In this document: in pieces, positions 1 through 4,938 of the stretch
Numbering within the stretch: the stretch's first letter is position 1
Layout: each line of letters begins with the position of its first letter
DNA from: Chthonomonadaceae bacterium
Lineage (GTDB): Bacteria > Armatimonadota > Chthonomonadetes > Chthonomonadales > Chthonomonadaceae
Reading direction: 5' to 3'
DNA: 7,220 nucleotides
Assembly (NCBI GenBank): GCA_025355115.1
Contig: JANXLO010000533.1
Span: forward strand, 1 to 7,220
Program-made: the position numbers and the translations under genes
The notes under the pieces: model-generated
Told to the model about the DNA's origin: nothing
The model's input: only the letters and a program-made list of their open reading frames with translations
The model's database searches: none

Positions 1-20
1 GGGGGGGGGCCGGGCCCCCC
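1..20. other. G/C homopolymer palindrome at the window edge (possible hairpin)
   Basis: Nine G, two C, three G and six C form a near-palindrome. G4-G9 can pair with C15-C20 around a 5-nt loop. It lies 28 nt beyond the stop codon of the minus-strand pheA gene, so read on the minus strand it could act as a GC-only terminator stem. No T-tract follows within the window. It could equally be low-complexity sequence at a contig edge or an assembly artefact. The structure is visible; the function is a guess. Confidence 0.3.
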
Positions 21-48
21 GACTCTACCCTTCTCGATTTGCGCTCCG

Positions 49-1113
49 TCACCCGGCCTCGGGGTAGGAGCCGAGCACACGCACGAACAGCGAGTGCTCC
101 TTCAGCAGATTGATCGCCTTGGTCACCGAGGCGTCGCAGGTGTGACCCTGCACATCGATGTAGAACACATACTGCCAGGCCGCCGTCTTGGTGGGGCGCG
201 ACTCGATCATCGTCAGGTTCACATCGTACTTTTCGAATGCGTTCAGCGCGTGGACTAGCTCCCCCGCCCGGTTATGCACCGAGAAGGTCAGAGAGGTTTT
301 GTCCCGGCCTGTCGGCTCCGGCTCATTGTAGCCAAGCACGAGAAAACGGGTGCGATTGGAGGGGTTGTCCTCGATATGCTCACAGAGAATGGGCAGATTG
401 TTGCGCTCAGCGGCCAGTGAGGTGGCGATCGCCGCGCCCGTCGGATCGGCGGCTGCCATCTCCGCGGCGCGGACGGTGCTGGACGCCTCAATCTTCTCGA
501 TGCCCGGCAGATGGTTGGTCAGCCACTGTTTGCACTGAGCGAGCGGCTGAAAGTGCGTGTAGAGGCATTTGATATCCTCCAGCCTGGCGCAGTGGCTCAG
601 CAGATTGTGCGCGATGGGCTGATAGACCTCCGAGACCACGCGCAGGTTAGAATTCATGAAGGTGTCGAGAGTCTCGGGGATGACGCCCGCCCAGGAGTTC
701 TCGACGGGCACAATGCCGTAGTCCGCTACGTTGCGCTCGACCTGTGAGAAGACGTCGGCGATGCTCTCGGTCGGCACGAACTGCGAGGAAGTCCCGAACC
801 GTGCTATACTCGCTAGGTGGCTAAAAGTGCCCTCTGGCCCGAGGAACGCCACGCTGAGCGGCTTCTCGAGAGCACGACAGGCCGAGATGATTTCCCGGTA
901 GACTGCGCGTACCGCGGTTCCGTCCAGCGGCCCTTGATTCAGTTCGAGCAGCCGCTTGAATACGTTCTGCTCGCGTTCAGGGGTAAAATAGTGGGAGCGG
1001 GTGTGAGACTTCGCATGACCGATCTGCTGCGCGAGTTCTGCGCGTCGGTTTAGGGAAGCGAGCACTTCGGCGTCGATACGGTCGATCTCTTTGCGCCAAT
1101 CAGGCAAACTCAT
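49..1113 (-). CDS. pheA: Bifunctional chorismate mutase / prephenate dehydratase (P-protein)
   Basis: A 354-residue cytoplasmic enzyme that converts chorismate to prephenate and then to phenylpyruvate, the committed steps to phenylalanine. Residues 1-85 are an AroQ-type chorismate mutase: R7, R24, K35, R47 and E48 keep the spacing of E. coli R11, R28, K39, R51 and E52. Residues about 86-260 are prephenate dehydratase, starting with the motif FLGPEGTFSHLAS, then VPVENS (N139), the QPLAQC region and the catalytic TRF motif (T255-F257). Residues about 272-354 are an ACT domain with NRAGELV (281-287) and ESRP (304-307), the phenylalanine-binding motifs, so feedback inhibition by Phe is expected. 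Length and the C-terminal VLGSYP match Pseudomonas-type P-proteins. The ATG is preceded by AAGGA with an 11-nt gap, and starting there gives a complete mutase domain. In the dehydratase, ENSWAGVIPETLD replaces the commoner ENSTEG-type sequence; the usual EG is AG here. The gene is divergent from accD. No leader peptide or attenuator was seen. Confidence 0.97.
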   Translation of the reverse strand: MSLPDWRKEIDRIDAEVLASLNRRAELAQQIGHAKSHTRSHYFTPEREQNVFKRLLELNQGPLDGTAVRAVYREIISACRALEKPLSVAFLGPEGTFSHLASIARFGTSSQFVPTESIADVFSQVERNVADYGIVPVENSWAGVIPETLDTFMNSNLRVVSEVYQPIAHNLLSHCARLEDIKCLYTHFQPLAQCKQWLTNHLPGIEKIEASSTVRAAEMAAADPTGAAIATSLAAERNNLPILCEHIEDNPSNRTRFLVLGYNEPEPTGRDKTSLTFSVHNRAGELVHALNAFEKYDVNLTMIESRPTKTAAWQYVFYIDVQGHTCDASVTKAINLLKEHSLFVRVLGSYPEAG

Positions 1114-1234
1114 TGTCGTGGCTGTCCTTAAAACGGAATTGCTCTGCCTCGTGGAGAGCAGCGGTCACTCTCAGTTTCTCCGGCCGCAGGCGATTTTCCT
1201 GCATACTCGAATTGAAGAAGGAAGCAGAACCCTT
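1114..1234. promoter_or_regulatory. Divergent intergenic region between pheA and accD
   Basis: This 121-bp spacer must hold the promoter of accD-accA and the promoter of pheA, unless either extends into coding DNA. The pheA Shine-Dalgarno (minus-strand TAAGGA, complement of 1125-1130) and the accD Shine-Dalgarno (AAGGAAG, about 1218-1224) mark its two ends. I found no convincing -35/-10 pair on either strand; CATACT at 1202-1207 matches the -10 consensus at 4 of 6 positions but has no -35 partner. A weak 5-bp inverted repeat, GCTCT/AGAGC, lies at 1141-1159. The regulatory role follows from the layout, not from a recognised site. Confidence 0.45.
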
Positions 1235-2095
1235 ATGGCTCGTGGCGGTTGGTTTCGGCGGCATGAACGCACCGGAGGCAGGCAGGCAGTGGTTCCCGAT
1301 GGTCTCTGGAGCAAATGCCCGCGCTGCACTGAAATTTCGTTTGCGCGCGATGTGGAGCAGAACCTCAATGTCTGTCCAAAGTGCGAATATCATCACGCCC
1401 TCAGAGCGGCGGAGAGGCTCGGATTGACGGCGGACGAGGACAGCTTCGTGGAGATGGACGCTCATGTCTCTTCGCTGGATCCCCTTGGTTTTCCTGAGTA
1501 TAAGGACAAACTGGCAAGCGACAACGCCAAGACAGGCCTCAACGACGGAATCGTGACCGGCACGGCGCGCATCGAGGAGACCCTCTGCGTGCTCGGCATC
1601 GCCGACTTCGCTTTCCGGGGCGGGACGATGGGCAGTGTCGCGGGCGAGAAGCTGGTGCGTGCGATGGAGTATGCCGAGCGCGAGCGTCTGCCAGTCGTGC
1701 TGTTCACTGCGTCAGGCGGGGCGCGGATGCAGGAGGGGTTGCTCTCGCTGATGCAGATGGCGAAGACGAGCGCGGCGGTCGCCCGCCTCGACCGCGCCTC
1801 TATTCCTTACGTCGTCGTTCTCACGCATCCGACCACGGCGGGAGTCTATGCCTCCTACGCCTCGCTCGGCGATGTTATACTTGCGGAGCCGGGCGCGATC
1901 ATCGGGTTCGCTGGCCTGCGCGTCGGCAATCAGGGCCAGGGCGTCAAGCTCCCCGACGACTTTCAGACCTCGGAATTTCAGATGCGCTGCGGCATGATAG
2001 ACCGAATCGTGCCGCGCAAGGAGATGCGAAACACGCTCGGCAGAATGCTCGGTTTTTTCGCGGAGGAGAGAGTGAATGCTCATCAGCCCGCTTGA
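1235..2095 (+). CDS. accD: Acetyl-CoA carboxylase carboxyltransferase subunit beta
   Basis: A 286-residue subunit that, with AccA, transfers the carboxyl group from carboxybiotin on AccB to acetyl-CoA to make malonyl-CoA for fatty acid synthesis in the cytoplasm. An N-terminal zinc ribbon has C28, C31, C47 and C50 (CPRC, then CPKC), spaced as in E. coli AccD. The crotonase-like carboxyltransferase core follows: GGTMGSVAGEKL (129-140), ASGGARMQEGLLSLMQMAKT (159-178), LGDVILAEPGAIIGFAG (211-227) and a C-terminal GMIDRIV. The ATG at 1235 is chosen because it puts the zinc ribbon at the family position and has AAGGAAG upstream. The frame stays open further upstream, but those residues match nothing in the family and the extension would run into pheA. 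Oddities: PTTAG (199-203) where PTTGG is usual, FAGLRV where FAGPRV is usual, and an atypical NQGQGV stretch (232-237). It overlaps accA by 20 bp. Confidence 0.96.
   Translation: MARGGWFRRHERTGGRQAVVPDGLWSKCPRCTEISFARDVEQNLNVCPKCEYHHALRAAERLGLTADEDSFVEMDAHVSSLDPLGFPEYKDKLASDNAKTGLNDGIVTGTARIEETLCVLGIADFAFRGGTMGSVAGEKLVRAMEYAERERLPVVLFTASGGARMQEGLLSLMQMAKTSAAVARLDRASIPYVVVLTHPTTAGVYASYASLGDVILAEPGAIIGFAGLRVGNQGQGVKLPDDFQTSEFQMRCGMIDRIVPRKEMRNTLGRMLGFFAEERVNAHQPA
2062..2070 (+). promoter_or_regulatory. Shine-Dalgarno of accA, inside the accD 3' end
   Basis: GGAGGAGAG lies 5 nt before the accA ATG at 2076 and within the last codons of accD. It is the strongest Shine-Dalgarno sequence in the window and fixes the accA start. 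Its place before an overlapping start suggests coupled, near-equimolar translation of the two carboxyltransferase subunits, which assemble as a 2:2 heterotetramer in known enzymes. Confidence 0.85.
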
Positions 2096-3077
2096 TTTTG
2101 AAAAGCCCATCGCTGAACTGGACGACCTGATCGCCGAACTCCGGCGGATCGGCAGCAATGTAGGCGCACATGCGGACGCGGAGGCACGAGGCATAGACAT
2201 CGAGGCCGAGATCGCGAAAGTGGAGGTGCAGAAACAGGAGTTGATGCGGAATATGTACTCTCATCTCACGCCCTGGAACGAAGTTCAGATGGCGAGGCAT
2301 CCGCAGCGCCCCTATAGCCTGGACTATATCCGCCTGCTCTGCACGGACTTCATGGAGCTGCACGGCGATCGCACCAACGCTGACGACCCGGCGATTGTCG
2401 GGGGCATGGCCCGATTCGAGGGGGAGCCAGTAGTCGTGCTCGGGCATCAGAAGGGCCGCGACCTGAAGGAGCGCCAGATGCGGAACTTCGGCAGCGCACG
2501 GCCCGCAGGCTTTCGCAAGGCGCTGCGGCTGATGAAGCTGGCAGAGAAATTCAAACGGCCGCTGCTCATCTTCGTGGACACTCCCGCTGCGGAGGCGAAT
2601 CTAATGGCCGAGGAGGAAGGCATCAGCCGCACGATTGCAGTCTGCCTGCGGGAGATGATCATGCTCCGCACTCCGATCATCGTGAGCATTATTGGGGAGG
2701 GCGGCAGCGGCGGTGCGCTTGGCATCGCGGTCGGCGACCGCATCCTGATGATGGAGCATGCTGTCTACTCCGTGATACCTCCCGAAGGCTGCGCGGCCAT
2801 TCTCTGGAACGACCGCAATCGCGCCCCAGAAGCGGCGGAGGCACTGAAGGTGACCGCACACAACGCGCGGCAGTTCGGGCTAGTCGATGAGGTGCTCGAG
2901 GAGCCGCTCGGCGGGGCACACCGTGACCCTGCGGCGGCTGCGGCAACGCTCAAAATCGCCATTCTCTGCCACCTCGCCGCGCTCGGCGGACTCTCCGCGG
3001 ACGACCTGATCGACGCGCGGTACAACAAGTTCAGACAGATGGGCCGCTGGGAGGAGACGCTGCCGGAGGCGGAATAG
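2076..3077 (+). CDS. accA: Acetyl-CoA carboxylase carboxyltransferase subunit alpha
   Basis: A 333-residue partner of AccD in the carboxyltransferase half of acetyl-CoA carboxylase. It starts with the family's LDFEKPIAELDDLI helix (6-19), followed by a probable coiled segment (about 40-58). Next come ARHPQRPYSLDYIRL (73-87), DPAIVGGMARFEG (104-116), GHQKGRD (123-129), RRNFG-like MRNFGS (135-140), GEGGSGGAL (207-215, the glycine-rich active-site loop), YSVIPPEGCAAILW (231-244), EPLGGAHR (276-283) and a C-terminal RYNKFRQMG. Length fits the family (about 310-330). The odd point is residues 168-183: DTPAAEANLMAEEEGI replaces the near-universal DTPGAYPGxxAEERGQ, while the flanks remain canonical. 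The gene overlaps accD by 20 bp and has its own strong Shine-Dalgarno. No accB or accC is in the window. Identity is sure; whether the substrate is only acetyl-CoA is less so given the motif change. Confidence 0.95.
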   Translation: MLISPLDFEKPIAELDDLIAELRRIGSNVGAHADAEARGIDIEAEIAKVEVQKQELMRNMYSHLTPWNEVQMARHPQRPYSLDYIRLLCTDFMELHGDRTNADDPAIVGGMARFEGEPVVVLGHQKGRDLKERQMRNFGSARPAGFRKALRLMKLAEKFKRPLLIFVDTPAAEANLMAEEEGISRTIAVCLREMIMLRTPIIVSIIGEGGSGGALGIAVGDRILMMEHAVYSVIPPEGCAAILWNDRNRAPEAAEALKVTAHNARQFGLVDEVLEEPLGGAHRDPAAAAATLKIAILCHLAALGGLSADDLIDARYNKFRQMGRWEETLPEAE

Positions 3078-3157
3078 ACCCTGCGTCTGTCAAATGCCGT
3101 AACGCGGAAGCACTGCCCTCGTCCATAGCCTAATGAGGCGTTTTCGGCTCCGAAGAA

Positions 3158-3184
3158 GGGGCACGGCACTGGCTGCCGTGCCCC
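3158..3184 (+). terminator. Probable terminator of accD-accA
   Basis: A perfect 11-bp inverted repeat (GGGGCACGGCA at 3158-3168, TGCCGTGCCCC at 3174-3184) around a 5-nt loop, 80 nt after the accA stop codon. The downstream tract, GTTGACTTTGTCT, is T-rich but interrupted, so it is not a textbook intrinsic terminator. The stem is very GC-rich and stable. Its place between two transcription units supports the call. A smaller hairpin with a TTTT run (3128-3144) lies just before it and could help. Confidence 0.6.
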
Positions 3185-3185
3185 G

Positions 3186-3215
3186 TTGACTTTGTCTGGC
3201 TAAAACCTCTATAAT
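3186..3215 (+). promoter_or_regulatory. Sigma-70-type promoter of the amidohydrolase operon
   Basis: TTGACT at 3186-3191 (5 of 6 to TTGACA), an 18-bp spacer, and TATAAT at 3210-3215 (6 of 6). Transcription would start near 3221-3224, leaving a leader of about 100 nt before the TTG start at 3322. The -35 starts one base after the terminator stem (3158-3184), so the end of one unit and the start of the next are packed together. It stands out in otherwise GC-rich DNA. Visible from sequence; activity is inferred. Confidence 0.75.
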
Positions 3216-3281
3216 CGTCTTTCCTCCCCTCCCGGCGGCATGTTCTACTGCAATGCACTTTTCGGTTCGCCGCCGCGCTTC

Positions 3282-3300
3282 CGCATGACATTCGCATGCG
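3282..3300 (+). promoter_or_regulatory. Small hairpin in the 5' leader ahead of the Shine-Dalgarno
   Basis: CGCATG (3282-3287) and CATGCG (3295-3300) form a 6-bp stem with a 7-nt loop, ending 5 nt before the purine-rich Shine-Dalgarno AAAGAGAGG (3306-3314). It could modulate access to the ribosome site or protect the 5' leader, or be chance. No known riboswitch class is recognised in the leader. Confidence 0.3.
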
Positions 3301-3305
3301 CTCAG

Positions 3306-3314
3306 AAAGAGAGG
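3306..3314 (+). promoter_or_regulatory. Shine-Dalgarno that decides a TTG start
   Basis: AAAGAGAGG lies 7 nt before TTG at 3322. No ATG or GTG lies in this frame between the upstream in-frame TGA (3286-3288) and the signal-peptide codons, so TTG at 3322 is the best start. A second TTG at 3328 is spaced less well (13 nt) and would remove the only arginine before the hydrophobic stretch. Confidence 0.65.
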
Positions 3315-3321
3315 CTCGCTC

Positions 3322-4938
3322 TTGCGCTTGACTTTTCCGCTCTGCATTGGACTCGCGATAGGGGCCTTGCCCGCTGTTGCCCAGACGCCCGCCCCGGACA
3401 TCTATGCCCTGGTCGGCATCCGCGTCGAAGTGGGGGACGGACGTGTCATCGAAAAGACAACCGTTCTCCTGCGACACGGGATCATCGAGGCGATAGGGCC
3501 GGACATGAAGATTCCGGCGGAAGCGGAAGTGATCAAAGGTGAGGGCCTGACGGTCTATCCCGGATTCATGGACGCCCAGATGAGCGCAGGCGTCACGCCC
3601 CCGGCCGCGCAACCCGACCAGGACACAGCCCCAGACACCGCCTCCTATGCGCCCGCCTCGATGCGACTTGCCAACAGAAAAGGCATCCGTCCTGAACTGC
3701 GCGCAGCGGACTACCTGACTCTTACAGAGGCCTCGCTCACGCCGCTGCGACAGGCTGGATTCACCTCCGCTCTGATCGCGCCGCCCGGTGGCGGCATCAG
3801 CGGGGTCAGCGCGCTGGTCAATCTGAGTGGGACTCCCCGGCGCGATTCGGTAGTGCGGCCCGCTGTGACGATGGGCTTCGGCTTCGGCGGCGCACGGACG
3901 TTCAATCCCAACCAGGACGGGCAGCAGCGGTCAAGCGGGACAGGCTATCCCGGCAGCCTGCTCGGCTACATCGCACTGCTTCGCCAGACCCTGCTCGATG
4001 CGCGGTACTACAAAACAGTCGAAACCGCCTTCGCGAAGGGCGGTAGCCAGCGCCCTCCAACGGACGACTCCCTGATGGCTCTGCAGCCGGTGCTCAGCGG
4101 AGAGATGCCCGTCGTTTTCGACGCGGACAGCGAGAACCAGATCGTCCGGGCAATGCACATCGCTGACGAATTCGGCCTGAAGCTGGTCGTGAACGGCGGG
4201 GCAGAGGCTTGGAAACTCGCTCCTACACTGGCGAAGAAGCAGATTCCGGTGCTGGTCAGCCTCAATTTTGGCGATGAGCCGGGCGTGGCACGCGCAGCGG
4301 GTGGGCCTGGAAGCGCACCCGGGGGCGGGCTTCGTCTCGGAGGTGGTGGAGGACGGCCCGGCGGGCGGCGCAATGGCACTCCCGGCGGAGCGGTTCCCGG
4401 CGCGCCTCCCGCAGACCCGAATGCCCCCGTGACAACGCCCACGGGCGTTCCCGGTGCAGCTCCTTCCGGCAGGCAGACGCCGGCCCCCGGCGCGGCAGCC
4501 GCGGCTCCGGAGGACGAGGACGACACGCCCAAGGCGGTGATCGCCGAACAGCATCGCAAATGGGAAGAGAAGATTGCCAACGTCTCGAAGCTTCAGACAG
4601 CGGGGGTTCCATTCGCTTTCACGATGAAAGGCTCGCGCAACCCAACTGATTTCATGGACAGCCTTCGCAAGGCCATCAAGGCTGGCCTTAGCCGCGAGAA
4701 CGCCCTAAAAGCCCTGACAGTAAATGCCGCGAAGTTCTGCAATGTGGATCGGCAGTTGGGAACCGTCGAGAAAGGCAAAATCGCCGACCTCGTCATTATG
4801 ACCGGCGATTTCGCGGATGCGAAGACCAAGGTTCGCTACGTATTCATCGACAAAAGCAAATTCGACCTGGAGAACGACCGTCCGGCGGCCCGTCCCGCGT
4901 TCCCCATTCCCCCGCCCGCCGAGGATGATGACCAATGA
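3322..4938 (+). CDS. Exported amidohydrolase-like protein lacking the metal-binding motif (likely pseudoenzyme)
   Basis: A 538-residue protein with a TTG start. Residues 1-20 are a signal peptide (MRLTFPLCIGL..., cleavage likely after AVA at 20), so it is exported. Residues about 27-80 form the N-terminal beta-sandwich strands of the amidohydrolase superfamily (IEAIGPDM, GLTVYPGFMDA). Near the end, LTVNAAKFCNVDRQLGTVEK followed by GKIADLVIM is the standard superfamily close. Where active members have PG-x-ID-x-HxH, this protein has PGFMDAQMS (80-88), so both histidines are missing. The usual downstream His and Asp sites also look replaced (VVNGGAEAW at 289-297, AFTMKGSRN at 432-440). A Gly/Pro/Ala-rich insert fills residues about 320-400. 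It is coupled by an ATGA overlap to the next gene, whose second domain it resembles. It is probably non-catalytic, perhaps a structural or substrate-binding partner; an unusual metal site cannot be excluded. No gene symbol is justified. Confidence 0.85.
   Translation: MRLTFPLCIGLAIGALPAVAQTPAPDIYALVGIRVEVGDGRVIEKTTVLLRHGIIEAIGPDMKIPAEAEVIKGEGLTVYPGFMDAQMSAGVTPPAAQPDQDTAPDTASYAPASMRLANRKGIRPELRAADYLTLTEASLTPLRQAGFTSALIAPPGGGISGVSALVNLSGTPRRDSVVRPAVTMGFGFGGARTFNPNQDGQQRSSGTGYPGSLLGYIALLRQTLLDARYYKTVETAFAKGGSQRPPTDDSLMALQPVLSGEMPVVFDADSENQIVRAMHIADEFGLKLVVNGGAEAWKLAPTLAKKQIPVLVSLNFGDEPGVARAAGGPGSAPGGGLRLGGGGGRPGGRRNGTPGGAVPGAPPADPNAPVTTPTGVPGAAPSGRQTPAPGAAAAAPEDEDDTPKAVIAEQHRKWEEKIANVSKLQTAGVPFAFTMKGSRNPTDFMDSLRKAIKAGLSRENALKALTVNAAKFCNVDRQLGTVEKGKIADLVIMTGDFADAKTKVRYVFIDKSKFDLENDRPAARPAFPIPPPAEDDDQ
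4279..4521 (+). repeat. Low-complexity Gly/Pro/Ala-rich coding insert
   Basis: Codons about 320-400 of the first amidohydrolase-like gene encode a tract dominated by Gly, Pro and Ala (for example LGGGGGRPGGRR, then APGAAAAAPEDEDD). It sits between a barrel-like strand (IPVLVSLNFG) and the helix starting AVIAEQHRKWEEK, so it is a disordered loop inserted in the fold, not a terminal tail. The reading frame is unbroken across it. Such tracts expand and contract easily, and length may differ among relatives. Confidence 0.7.

Noticed and set aside
802..1053. An extended -10-like TGCTATACT on the plus strand with a 78-codon frame behind it (817-1053), antisense to pheA
   Set aside because: There is no -35 element at a suitable distance, and the frame is a shadow of the conserved pheA coding sequence. 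An antisense transcript is possible but unsupported.
1091..1234. A longer accD using the upstream open frame
   Set aside because: The added 48 residues match no AccD feature, would overlap pheA, and the ATG at 1235 has a Shine-Dalgarno and puts the zinc ribbon at the usual position.
2577..2624. A compensated frameshift as the cause of the altered AccA motif
   Set aside because: DTP before and MAEEEG after are in the same frame and align with family residues without length change, so substitutions explain it better than paired indels; a sequencing error cannot be fully excluded.
3240..3542. A 100-codon plus-strand frame starting in the leader of the amidohydrolase operon
   Set aside because: Most of it runs out of frame through the signal peptide and N-terminal domain of the real gene, and its product is Arg/Pro/His-rich without motifs.
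3130..3612. Minus-strand frames of 100-160 codons covering the 3078-3321 spacer
   Set aside because: No recognisable domain, no good Shine-Dalgarno, and they overlap the terminator, promoter and signal-peptide coding region of the plus-strand unit.
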